NCBI GenBank assembly: GCA_902626065.1
Contig: CACODT010000002.1
Coordinates: 1-64,000, forward strand
DNA: 64,000 nt
From: an uncultured Candidatus Actinomarina sp.
GTDB lineage: Bacteria; Actinomycetota; Acidimicrobiia; Actinomarinales; Actinomarinaceae
Reading direction: 5' to 3'
Translations under genes and position numbers: made by a program
Part shown: in pieces, positions 31,473-39,345 of the stretch
Layout: the number at the start of each line of letters is the position of its first letter
Numbering within the stretch: position 1 is the stretch's first letter
The notes under the pieces: generated by a model
Seen by the model: the letters and a program-made list of their open reading frames with translations, nothing else
What the model was told of the DNA's origin: nothing
The model's database searches: none

Positions 31473-32036
31473 ATGGCATTTATAAAGTTATTTAATTTTG
31501 AAGAATCATCTGGCTTATTGAGAAAAGAATATGAAAAAGGCTTAAGAAGAGCTGGAAGAATTTGGAAAGTATTGACAATCCAGTCACAAACCCCAGAAAT
31601 ACTCAAAGACTCTATGAATCTATATAGTTCAACTATGTTTGGAAACTCAAATATTTCAAGATTTGATAGTGAACTACTTGCAGTAGTTACATCGATATCA
31701 AACGAATGTGAATATTGAATAAGGGCACATTTATATGATCTCCGGTCGGAGACTGATAATCAAAAGTTAGTAGATGAGATAGCAAAAGATTGGACAACAA
31801 GTTCTTTGTCAAAAAAACAAATGGCAATATGTAATTTTGCTAAAAAATTAACAGAAACCCCAAATCAAGTGGATAAACAAGATATTGAATTATTAAAGAG
31901 TTACGATTTCTCAGATAAAGATATTTCTCAGATCGTCCAAATCATTGCATATTTTAATTATATAAATAGAGTTGCCGATGGTCTTGGCCTTGAACCAGAA
32001 GATTTTATTGATGAAAAGGGTTATAAAAACAAATAA
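31473..32036 (+). CDS. AhpD-like peroxidase-related protein, probable selenoprotein (in-frame TGA at residue 82)
   Basis: Reading through the TGA at 31716-31718 gives a 187-residue protein without other interruption. It matches the AhpD/carboxymuconolactone-decarboxylase fold of peroxidase-related enzymes: FDSELLAVVTSISNECEY-U-IRAH, where the redox motif is normally CxxC-xxxH. Here C79 is present, the second Cys is replaced by TGA, and H86 follows. The C-terminal half (KKQMAICNFAKKLTETP, then YFNYINRVADGLGLEPE) is family-typical. A SECIS-like hairpin follows the TGA at the right distance (31731-31759), so selenocysteine is likely. Such enzymes reduce peroxides or serve redox partners. selA/B/C/D are not in the window. 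A plain nonsense mutation is the alternative. Confidence 0.8.
31731..31759 (+). promoter_or_regulatory. SECIS-like stem-loop for selenocysteine insertion
   Basis: Just after the in-frame TGA (31716-31718) the RNA can fold as TTAT/ATAA, an internal loop, then TCTCC/GGAGA closing the tetraloop GGTC. The first loop base is 25 bases after the TGA, inside the range seen for bacterial SECIS elements. The GGUC loop also occurs in the E. coli fdhF element, where it contacts SelB. A hairpin with this loop and spacing directly behind a TGA at a redox Cys position is hard to explain otherwise. Confidence 0.7.
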
Positions 32037-32074
32037 ACATTGTTACATTATTTTTCAAGATATAACATTAAATT

Positions 32075-32998
32075 ATGACAACTAACTCAAGATTAACTTT
32101 ATTGTTTATTCTTTTAATAGCTATATCAGGCCTTTCGTATTTTATTTTTTTTGGAGGGAACGAATCAATTGAAACAAGTCTAGAAGACCAAGATGAAAAA
32201 GAACCCTCAACAACATTATTAACAACAACTACCTCAACATCAACAACTGTACCAAGTACAACTACAACTGTAACTAGTACTACTAGTACAACATCTAGTA
32301 CAACTTCAACAACTATTCCTCCTAATCAAACTGCCATATATGCGACACAAGAAGAAATAAACAAAAGTAAAAAGATATCCTATGATTTTTTAGAAAGTGG
32401 TTGTAAAAAAGATTTTGAAAATAATACCGATACAGAGTGGATGATTCCAGTTGAAGTGTTTCCATTTGATGAAGATAAAATAAATTTTAGTTTAAAAATT
32501 GATTCCACGCTTGGTTTAGATGTAGATTGTATAGGAAAATTAATTCCATCAATACTAAATGATTCTCGTGGCTGGATAAAAGTTACAGAGAAAGATTTTC
32601 AAATTGTGAATGAAGTCGAGGGAGAGTTTGAATTCACATTTGCATCACCTGAAAAAACTGATGAATTATGTTACCCCCTCGAAACAAATGGGATCTACTC
32701 CTGTAGAAATGAGGATCAAATTGTCATAAATTTCTTTAGGTGGGTAAACGGGGCAATAGATTTTGGAGCAGATTTAGAAACTTATAGATTGTATCTGATT
32801 AATCATGAAGTTGGACACATCTTAGGCTGGGGTCACGTTGGTTGTCCAAAAGAAGGTGCTTTGGCTCCAGTAATGATGCAGCAAAGTAAATCGACAATGG
32901 GTTGCGAGCCTTATGGATGGCCCATCTACGAAATTATCGAAAAAGAATTTGGAATAAATACATTCTCATACTTACCAGATGAAAACATAGATAATTAA
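32075..32998 (+). CDS. Membrane-anchored DUF3152-type metallopeptidase with Thr/Ser linker
   Basis: The 307-residue protein has an N-terminal membrane helix (about 7-26), an acidic patch, a Thr/Ser linker (about 45-90) and a DUF3152-like domain. It carries NHEVGHILGWGH (H244, H248, H254), followed by CPKEGALAPVMMQQSKSTMGCEPYGWP, the family hallmark. HExxHxxGxxH plus a following Met is metzincin-like, so zinc-peptidase activity is likely although the substrate is unknown. It follows the AhpD-like gene on the same strand; a functional link is not evident. Confidence 0.88.
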   Translation: MTTNSRLTLLFILLIAISGLSYFIFFGGNESIETSLEDQDEKEPSTTLLTTTTSTSTTVPSTTTTVTSTTSTTSSTTSTTIPPNQTAIYATQEEINKSKKISYDFLESGCKKDFENNTDTEWMIPVEVFPFDEDKINFSLKIDSTLGLDVDCIGKLIPSILNDSRGWIKVTEKDFQIVNEVEGEFEFTFASPEKTDELCYPLETNGIYSCRNEDQIVINFFRWVNGAIDFGADLETYRLYLINHEVGHILGWGHVGCPKEGALAPVMMQQSKSTMGCEPYGWPIYEIIEKEFGINTFSYLPDENIDN

Positions 32999-33076
32999 TT
33001 GGTGCCAGTCACAACTAATTGGTATTTTAATTATCACTAAAACTACTAGTTATAACAAATACTTTTTTCTATTTTT

Positions 33077-34003
33077 TTAAATATTTATAACGCTTGAAAG
33101 ATCGCCATTTAAAATATCTTTTACATTCTGAACTGTCTCAAAACCAGCTCTTAGCTGTGCTTCTTTAGTTGACGCACCAAGATGGGGAGTAGTAACTATA
33201 TTTGAATTTGAAAATTTATCATCTATATTTGGAGGTTCTTCATTGTATACATCTAAGCCAGCAAATAAAATATCTTCTTTTGATAGTTGAAAAAGTGTTT
33301 CTTCATCAACTATCCCACCCCTTGATGTATTTACGACAATACCACCTGATTTTATCAAATTGAGCTTTTCATTATTTAAAAGATTTAAAGTTTCGCCAGT
33401 TTTAACAACATGAATTGATATAACATCTGATGTCATCAAGAGTTCATCTAGATCAACCTTTTTTTCTTGAACGTCAGATTCCACTACATACGGGTCAAAA
33501 AATACTACATTCATCCCAAAAGCCAACATTCTTTTTGAAACTTCCCTGGCTGCTTTACCAAAACCAATGAGTCCAAGTTGCTTGCCGTAAAGTTCGGTAC
33601 CTAGAAAACTACTTCGATCCCAATTTTTTGCTTTTAATGAATTATTTGATGTATGAATTTTTCTAGCTGCAGAAATAATCAAACCAATTGTTAATTCAGC
33701 TACAGAAATAATATTTGCATTTGGTGAATTTGTAATATAAATATTATTTTCTGAAGCTTCTTCAATATCTATGTTGTCGATGCCTACCCCGCATCTTGCA
33801 ATAATTTTAAGATTGCTTGCCTTTTGTAAAATTTCTTTGTTTAATTTTGTTCCACTTCTTATTACAGCTATTTCAGAATCTACTATGTTGCTTAAAAGAT
33901 CTTTATTCTTTTCTTTAGAAATTGATATATCAGCAATTTCACCAATCTCACTAAATTTATCAACGACTTCTTCTTCGAGTTTGTCACAAATTAATATTTT
34001 CAT
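33077..34003 (-). CDS. serA: D-3-phosphoglycerate dehydrogenase-like 2-hydroxyacid dehydrogenase (short form)
   Basis: SerA oxidises 3-phosphoglycerate in the first step of serine synthesis. The 308-residue protein has the D-2-hydroxyacid dehydrogenase pattern: ARCGVGIDNIDIEEA, the NAD-binding region LGLIGFGKAAREVSKRM, VNTSRGGIVDEETL, and TPHLGASTKEAQ with the catalytic His. It lacks the C-terminal ACT/regulatory domains of long SerA forms. The upstream glutaredoxin gene overlaps its start by 4 bases. Another hydroxyacid substrate is possible. Confidence 0.82.
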   Translation of the reverse strand: MKILICDKLEEEVVDKFSEIGEIADISISKEKNKDLLSNIVDSEIAVIRSGTKLNKEILQKASNLKIIARCGVGIDNIDIEEASENNIYITNSPNANIISVAELTIGLIISAARKIHTSNNSLKAKNWDRSSFLGTELYGKQLGLIGFGKAAREVSKRMLAFGMNVVFFDPYVVESDVQEKKVDLDELLMTSDVISIHVVKTGETLNLLNNEKLNLIKSGGIVVNTSRGGIVDEETLFQLSKEDILFAGLDVYNEEPPNIDDKFSNSNIVTTPHLGASTKEAQLRAGFETVQNVKDILNGDLSSVINI

Positions 34004-34257
34004 AATTTTAAAGAACTGATCTTATTAATAAGCTCAATATCAGATGGCTCAACTAAAAAACTTCCATCTTCAAAAACTATGGTTGGAATTCTAGGATTTT
34101 GATTTTGTAATTTTTTTGCAATTTCAAAACCATCTTTGTCAAAATCTATATCAATCTCTGTAAAATCAACATTTAGTTTTTCAAATACTTTTTTTGATCT
34201 TACGCAATCACCACACCACTGTGTACTGTACATGGTAATTTTTGATTTTTTATCCAT
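34000..34257 (-). CDS. Mycoredoxin-like glutaredoxin
   Basis: The 85-residue protein has a glutaredoxin fold with active site WCGDC near residue 15 and NPRIPTIVFEDGSFLVEPSDIEL, which resembles mycoredoxin-1 of actinobacteria. Mycoredoxin reduces mixed disulfides with mycothiol; the usual motif is CGYC, here CGDC. Mycothiol synthesis genes are not in this window, so the partner thiol is inferred. It lies in a chain of overlapping genes trxA, the 34250 gene, this gene, serA. Confidence 0.85.
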   Translation of the reverse strand: MDKKSKITMYSTQWCGDCVRSKKVFEKLNVDFTEIDIDFDKDGFEIAKKLQNQNPRIPTIVFEDGSFLVEPSDIELINKISSLKL

Positions 34258-34510
34258 TTGAACTAAATGGGTCAGTAAGGATTGCTAGTAAATCACTTAA
34301 ATTTGCAAGATTTTCAAAAAGTGGCTCTAATTGATTAAAGTTATCAACAGCTTGTTCAATTTCTGGTAATACATTCTTCATATCTTCTATTACCAGAAGA
34401 GCGCTATCCAACTGAATCGACAATTCATTCACTGTTGTTTGAATATTTAAGATAAAGAAGCCAAACAAAGAAAGTATTAGTAACTGTAAAACTAATACAA
34501 CTTTTAACAC
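34250..34510 (-). CDS. Small single-pass membrane protein of unknown function
   Basis: The 86-residue protein has one N-terminal hydrophobic helix (about 4-24), then a helical, acidic region (about 28-80) with a heptad-like pattern, probably a short coiled coil outside or inside the membrane. No known family was recognised. It overlaps the trxA stop by one base and the glutaredoxin start by 8 bases, so it is translated in the same operon and may be tied to thiol redox at the membrane. Confidence 0.75.
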   Translation of the reverse strand: MLKVVLVLQLLILSLFGFFILNIQTTVNELSIQLDSALLVIEDMKNVLPEIEQAVDNFNQLEPLFENLANLSDLLAILTDPFSSNG

Positions 34511-34821
34511 TATTTACCTATTGAGGTAATTTTTTCTTTTATGACTTCTTTTGGCTGTACTCCAACAAATCTATCTTTTACTTCTCCATCTTTGAGAATA
34601 ACAACTGTTGGAACTCCCATTACTTGATTTTGTCCTGCAATTTGAGGGTGTTGATCAACATCTAATTTAACAAATTCAACATCTTCGATCTCTTCATTTA
34701 ATTCTTCTAAGATCGGACTCAATACTTTGCATGGCCCACACCATGTAGCATGAAAGTCTATTACCACAGGATTTGAAGATTTTACAATTTCTGCATATTC
34801 TTCAGCATTTATTTCTTTCAC
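34510..34821 (-). CDS. trxA: Thioredoxin
   Basis: Thioredoxin reduces disulfides in cytoplasmic proteins with electrons from thioredoxin reductase. The 103-residue protein has the canonical WCGPC site in VIDFHATWCGPCKVLSPIL, the conserved Asp-rich strand VEFVKLDVDQHPQIA, and the cis-proline region VMGVPTVVILKDGEV. Length and motifs are standard. It is the first gene of a four-gene overlapping run with a small membrane protein, a mycoredoxin and serA. Confidence 0.96.
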   Translation of the reverse strand: MKEINAEEYAEIVKSSNPVVIDFHATWCGPCKVLSPILEELNEEIEDVEFVKLDVDQHPQIAGQNQVMGVPTVVILKDGEVKDRFVGVQPKEVIKEKITSIGK

Positions 34822-34848
34822 TATTTATTCCTTTTATTATTGGTTAAG

Positions 34849-34871
34849 TTTATAAATTAAAAATTTATAAA
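34849..34871. repeat. AT-only perfect inverted repeat between smpB and trxA
   Basis: TTTATAAATT and AATTTATAAA form a perfect 10-base stem with a 3-base AAA loop. It lies 18 bases after the smpB stop and 28 bases before trxA. It has no G+C and no U run after it on the minus strand, so it is a weak terminator at best; an mRNA-processing or operator site is also possible. Confidence 0.5.
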
Positions 34872-34888
34872 AGTAATTTAAATCAAAA

Positions 34889-35323
34889 TTATTTAAAGTC
34901 TTTAATTTCTTTTTTAAGCCTTTTTTCAGTAATTTTTTTTCTTTTATCTATATTTTTCTTACCTTTTGCAAGTGCTAACTCGATTTTGATAAATCCATTT
35001 TGTTCAAATACTTTAGTTGCAATTAACGTCAAACCTTTTGTTGATATCAATCCAATAAGTCTCTTTATTTCTTTTTTATGAAGTAATAGTTTTCTTGGGG
35101 TTTTTGGATCATAATCAATGAGTTCTGCGTATTTGTAAGGTTCAATATTCATTTCTCTTATAAAAGCCTGTTCGTCTTCAACCGAACCAAAAGCGTCAAT
35201 TATAGAGACTCCCCCATTCCTAATACTTTTAGTCTCTGGACCTGTAAGAACAATACCTGCTTCAAAAAATTCTAAAAATTCATATGAATTTCTTGCTTTA
35301 CGATTTTCGGCAAAAACTTTCAT
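34889..35323 (-). CDS. smpB: SsrA-binding protein SmpB
   Basis: SmpB binds tmRNA and brings it to stalled ribosomes. The 144-residue protein has the beta-barrel marks NRKARNSYEFLEFFEAGIVLTG, ETKSIRNGGVSI and the C-terminal basic tail KGKKNIDKRKKITEKRLKKEIK that enters the empty mRNA channel. The start overlaps the M23 gene stop by ATGA. The partner tmRNA gene is about 4.6 kb away at 29990-30327. Confidence 0.97.
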   Translation of the reverse strand: MKVFAENRKARNSYEFLEFFEAGIVLTGPETKSIRNGGVSIIDAFGSVEDEQAFIREMNIEPYKYAELIDYDPKTPRKLLLHKKEIKRLIGLISTKGLTLIATKVFEQNGFIKIELALAKGKKNIDKRKKITEKRLKKEIKDFK

Positions 35324-36696
35324 CTATCCAAGAAGCAATATGGATTCATCCTACCTCTAGATGTAGGATCTAAATATGGCAAACTACAACTTACGGAGTT
35401 TGGGTTTTTTAACCTGACTTCAAAATGTAAATGTGGGCCTGTCGATCTGCCTGTTGTCCCAACAGTTCCAATTACGTCCCCTGTGACAACAGTCTGTCCA
35501 ACAGATGTTTTTATTTGATTCATATGAAAATACAATGTTGTCATTCCGCCGCCATGATCGATAAAAACAGTCCTCCCAGCTAATCCATAATATCTAGCGA
35601 GAATAACAACTCCTCCTGCAGCAGCTTTAATCGGAGTTCCCGTTCTTCCAGGTATATCGATAGCTCCATGAAAACTTGTTACGCCTCTAAATCTTCTCCA
35701 CTTGTAACCACTTGAAACATAACTTCCAGTTACTGGCCATGTAAGTTTATCCGGAGCGACTCCTCCAAGAGTACTTAATCTTTCAATATCTGCTTGAATA
35801 GCATCTTCAAGTTTTTCAAGATTTGCATGTTCAGCGTCTAATTTAGCAAGCTGATTATTAGCCTCCGTTAAAAGGTTCTGAGCTTTTCTTCTTTCAGCTA
35901 AAACGGCTGCTTTTTTATTTTCAACTCTGCGTTTTTCTATTTCAACTTGATTCTTACTCTCTTCTACCTCTTCCGCATATTCTTCAGCTTCAATTGAGAT
36001 TTGATTCTTTTTTTCCTCTTCAACTTGAAGAGAAGCTATTATCTCTTCTCTTGCGTCTTCACGTTCTGATAAAAACTCAGTTTGTGTTTCAGATAAACTT
36101 TCAAATGAATTTAAAGACTCTATAATTTCATATGCAGTATTTACAATTGCCGAAGCATATCCAAGGGCTGCAAGAAAATCTGATAAGTCATTCAAACTAA
36201 TAAATAAAGCAGTTGCAGGACTCATTACCCCATTGATGTACATATCTACAGCTTTATCTTGTAGTTCATCTTTTGCGGAATTTAAATTTTTTTGTGTTTC
36301 AAATAATTCATCTTTAACTTTTGCAATTTCATTCTTTGTAGCGCCAAGGGTAACTTGCTCTTGTACAATATTTTGTTGAACAGCTGCAAGATTATTTAAT
36401 GATTCGTCATAACCTTCTAATGCTTTTTCTAAGGCAAGTTCAGCAACAGCCAATCTTTTTTGTACTTCAGCAAGCTCATCATTAACTTTTTTCAATGATG
36501 AATCATTCGCCAAAATTGCTTTTTCTAAGTCAGTCTTATCTCCTTCATACTGTTTTATTTGGTTTGCAATTGCAATTAATTGTTTTTCTACTTCTTCAAG
36601 CCTTTCTTCAGCTGTAATTGCAAAAGAATGGTCTATTAATACAGTTTGTAAAAACAACAAAAATAATATTGAAATTGATACAAACTTCTTAATCAT
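35320..36696 (-). CDS. M23 peptidoglycan hydrolase with coiled coil (FtsEX partner)
   Basis: The 458-residue protein has a signal peptide (about 1-26), a long coiled-coil region (about 28-310) and a C-terminal M23/LytM domain. The domain keeps FHGAIDIPG (His, Asp), LYFHM and GPHLHFEV, so all zinc and catalytic residues look intact. Its layout is that of EnvC and of actinobacterial hydrolases that are activated by FtsEX through the coiled coil. It lies directly after ftsX, overlapping by 8 bases, which supports this partnership in septal wall splitting. It is therefore unlikely to be a degenerate regulator. Confidence 0.9.
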   Translation of the reverse strand: MIKKFVSISILFLLFLQTVLIDHSFAITAEERLEEVEKQLIAIANQIKQYEGDKTDLEKAILANDSSLKKVNDELAEVQKRLAVAELALEKALEGYDESLNNLAAVQQNIVQEQVTLGATKNEIAKVKDELFETQKNLNSAKDELQDKAVDMYINGVMSPATALFISLNDLSDFLAALGYASAIVNTAYEIIESLNSFESLSETQTEFLSEREDAREEIIASLQVEEEKKNQISIEAEEYAEEVEESKNQVEIEKRRVENKKAAVLAERRKAQNLLTEANNQLAKLDAEHANLEKLEDAIQADIERLSTLGGVAPDKLTWPVTGSYVSSGYKWRRFRGVTSFHGAIDIPGRTGTPIKAAAGGVVILARYYGLAGRTVFIDHGGGMTTLYFHMNQIKTSVGQTVVTGDVIGTVGTTGRSTGPHLHFEVRLKNPNSVSCSLPYLDPTSRGRMNPYCFLDR

Positions 36697-37564
36697 TAAG
36701 TACTTTCCTAATTCCTACAAAGCTAGCAAAAAATCCAAAAACAACAGTCGATAATAATAAAATCAAAGTGAGATTTATCAAGTAAGAGTCTGAGATAGCT
36801 ATATCAAATATACTTTCAGCTATATATGATGTTTTTGAATATTGAATGAATCCCCAGCCTAAACCTACAGCTATGCTCGTCCCAATTAAAGACTCGAAAA
36901 CCGCTTCAAAAATAAAAGGAAGCCTTATGTAGGTTGCTGATGCCCCAATTGTTCTCATTATCTTTATTTCTTTCTTCTTTGCATAGGCTGTAAGTCTTAA
37001 TGTGTTAATGATTAATATAAAAGCTGCAAAACCAATTAAGGTTGCAAAAATAGTTGCAGACAAAACTAAAGTATTTGTCAAACTAAGAAGCCTTTCAATT
37101 GCTTCACCAGATGCCCTTATTTCTTTGACAGCAGGGTTTCCCTCCATCCTCTCAATAATCAATTTATAATCTGCAGGATCGTTTAAGTTAACTCTTAAAG
37201 AGGTAGGTAATATATCAAAATCTACTTCTTGGAGTAATTCTGGCTGATCTTTAAACAGTAATTTAAATTCGTCAGATGCTTCAGATTTTGTAAAATAATC
37301 AACCATCCTTACTTCTGGATAACTTTCTAGAGTTTCCTGCAATTGTTTATGAGCAGTCGAAGTAACTCTATCATCTAAAAAAATTACAACATGAACACCA
37401 TTCTGCCATCTTGAGGTATTGTTTTCTACTATTGCTCTTGCTGAAAGTGTTGTGAATACAAGGAAAGAAGATACTAGTACTGCAAGCATTGTCGCAACAA
37501 CTAATAATGGATTTCTTCTCATATTTATAAATGTATTTTTTAAGACGTAATTTAGCTTTTTCAT
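36689..37564 (-). CDS. ftsX: Cell division protein FtsX
   Basis: FtsX is the membrane subunit of the FtsEX complex, which signals from the divisome to wall hydrolases outside. The 291-residue protein has the FtsX layout: a cytoplasmic N-tail, one membrane helix (about 20-42), an extracellular domain (about 45-170, where the hydrolase docks) and three C-terminal helices. It is preceded by ftsE with a 6-base gap and followed by the M23 hydrolase. Confidence 0.94.
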   Translation of the reverse strand: MKKLNYVLKNTFINMRRNPLLVVATMLAVLVSSFLVFTTLSARAIVENNTSRWQNGVHVVIFLDDRVTSTAHKQLQETLESYPEVRMVDYFTKSEASDEFKLLFKDQPELLQEVDFDILPTSLRVNLNDPADYKLIIERMEGNPAVKEIRASGEAIERLLSLTNTLVLSATIFATLIGFAAFILIINTLRLTAYAKKKEIKIMRTIGASATYIRLPFIFEAVFESLIGTSIAVGLGWGFIQYSKTSYIAESIFDIAISDSYLINLTLILLLSTVVFGFFASFVGIRKVLND

Positions 37565-37570
37565 GAAAAT

Positions 37571-38248
37571 TTAAACATACCTTCCTTGATCAACATCACT
37601 AATTAATTTTCCGTCTTTTAATTGGATTACTCTTTTCTTTCTTCTATTAACTATTGAGGAATCATGAGTTGCCATAAGTACTGTTGTACCAGCCCTATTT
37701 ATTTTTTCTAATAATGCAACAATTTGAATACTCAAATCAGGGTCTAAATTTCCTGTAGGTTCATCACATAAGAGAACCAGAGGATTTGAAGCTAATGCTC
37801 TAGCTATACATGCTCTGGTTTGCTCTCCACCTGACAGTTGATTTGGAAATTTGTACATACTTTCATTTAGATCTACTAGATCGATTAAAGTATTTGTTTT
37901 TTCTTCAATTTCTTTTTCTTCAAATCCCAAAACTTCTAACGCAAAAGTTATGTTTTCATAAGTAGTTCTATCTTCTAATAATTGTGGTTCTTGAGTGACA
38001 ATTCCTAACTTTCTTCTAAGCAAAGGTATTTTCCAAATTGGTAAAGAAGTTACATCCATCTCAACAACTTCAATCTCTCCTTTTGTTGGAGAATATTCTT
38101 TATATAAAAGCTTTAACAATGAAGACTTACCACTTCCAGAGTGACCTATTAGGTATACGAATTCTCCTTCTGATATTTTGGTTGAAACATTAGAAAGGGC
38201 TACACTTCCACCTTGAAAAACTAACGAAACATTGTCTAATTTAATCAT
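37571..38248 (-). CDS. ftsE: Cell division ATP-binding protein FtsE
   Basis: FtsE is the ATPase of FtsEX. The 225-residue ABC protein has Walker A GHSGSGKSS, the signature LSGGEQTRACIARAL, Walker B VLLCDEPTGNLD and a His loop MATHDSSIV. ATP hydrolysis drives the shape change in FtsX that activates the hydrolase. The start overlaps the prfB stop by 8 bases, the usual actinobacterial arrangement. Confidence 0.95.
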   Translation of the reverse strand: MIKLDNVSLVFQGGSVALSNVSTKISEGEFVYLIGHSGSGKSSLLKLLYKEYSPTKGEIEVVEMDVTSLPIWKIPLLRRKLGIVTQEPQLLEDRTTYENITFALEVLGFEEKEIEEKTNTLIDLVDLNESMYKFPNQLSGGEQTRACIARALASNPLVLLCDEPTGNLDPDLSIQIVALLEKINRAGTTVLMATHDSSIVNRRKKRVIQLKDGKLISDVDQGRYV

Positions 38249-39345
38249 TTAATCCCTGTCTACGCCATTTTAGATACTCATTAATAAATATGTTAATATC
38301 TCCATCTAAAACTGACTGAATATTTCCAACTTCAATATTTGTTCTTGAGTCTTTTACTTGTTGATAAGGTTGCATAACATATGACCTAATCTGTCTACCC
38401 CAGCCAGCTTCAACTTGTTCCCCTCTTATAGAATCAAGTTTTTTTAGTTTCTCTTCTTTTTCTAGGATTATTAGTTTTGATTTTAGAAGGGCAATAGCAC
38501 GTATTTTATTTTGTAGCTGTGACCTTTCAGCCTGGCAAGCAACCACAATCCCTGTTGGGATATGAGTAACTCTTACGGCCGAGTCAGTCGTATTTACATG
38601 TTGGCCTCCAGCTCCAGAGGACCTATATACATCTATACGGATATCCTCATCATTCAAATCAAACTCATCCGAATCTTCAATCAATGGGATAACATCAACT
38701 CCTGCAAAACTCGTATGTCTTCTTTTATTACTGTCAAATGGGCTTATTCTGACCAATCTGTGAACTCCCCTTTCGCTTTCTAGATTGGCATATGCTCGAT
38801 AATTATCAATTCTTATTGATCCTGATTTAATACCTGCTTCCTCTCCGGAAGAAATTTCTTCAATTTCGTATTTCATACTGTTGTTATCTAAGAATCTTGT
38901 ATACATTCTTAATAACATTTCTGCCCAATCATGGGCATCAACACCTCCCGCCCCAGCATTAACTGTAAGAACGGCTGAATGATTATCAAACTCTTCTGAA
39001 TATAAAGATTCTTCTTCTAAATCAATAATTTTTTGTTCTGTGCCAGTAAGCTGATTCTTAATTTCATCTAATTCAGATGGGTTATCTCTACCCAATTCAA
39101 TAAATTCTTGGAGATCTTTAATTTCAACCTCGATCACTTCCAACAAATTTACTATTTTTTCAATATTTGAAGCATCCTTGACAATACTCTGAGCATTAGG
39201 GTTTGTAGTCCAAAAATTTTCTTCAGAAATTACTTTATTTATTTTTGAAAGTTGTTCTTTTTTATTTTCAAAGTCAAAGATACTCCTTGGCCGAAGTCAA
39301 TCTTTCTTTAAAATTTGATATCTTATTTATGAGCTCTTTATACAT
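38241..39345 (-). CDS. prfB: Peptide chain release factor 2 (programmed +1 frameshift)
   Basis: RF2 ends translation at UGA and UAA. The first frame starts at ATG 39345 (MYKELINKIS...) and reads 23 codons to CTT TGA; a +1 shift at 39276 joins DFENKKEQLS and continues into the long frame without a break. The body has the SPF anticodon-like motif (RISPFDSN) and the catalytic GGQ (GAGGQHVNTTDSAVRV). A start placed inside the long frame would lose the N-terminal about 70 residues. The gene overlaps the secA end by 19 bases and ftsE by 8. Confidence 0.96.
39274..39288 (-). promoter_or_regulatory. RF2 programmed +1 frameshift site
   Basis: On the minus strand AAGGAG is followed by TAT, the slippery CTT and in-frame TGA, then C. 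This is the classical autoregulatory site of prfB: a Shine-Dalgarno-like element three bases before CTT, with TGA as the pause codon. When RF2 is scarce the ribosome slips +1 and makes full RF2. Confidence 0.95.

Noticed and set aside
31473-31718. Truncated 81-residue protein ending at TGA, i.e. a pseudogene
   Set aside because: The frame continues after the TGA with a family-typical second half, no other stop or shift is present, and a SECIS-like hairpin follows. Readthrough as Sec explains this better, though a nonsense mutation is not excluded.
31716-31718. Genetic code change (TGA read as Trp)
   Set aside because: Several genes end in TGA (for example in the ATGA overlaps at 781, 20236 and 22531), Trp codons in the proteins are TGG, and prfB (RF2) is intact.
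34849-34871. Rho-independent terminator after smpB
   Set aside because: The hairpin has only A-T pairs and no U run in the transcript direction, so it is listed only as an inverted repeat.
38241-39146. prfB as a gene starting inside the long frame
   Set aside because: The canonical RF2 +1 site and an upstream ATG (39345) give a complete N-terminus.
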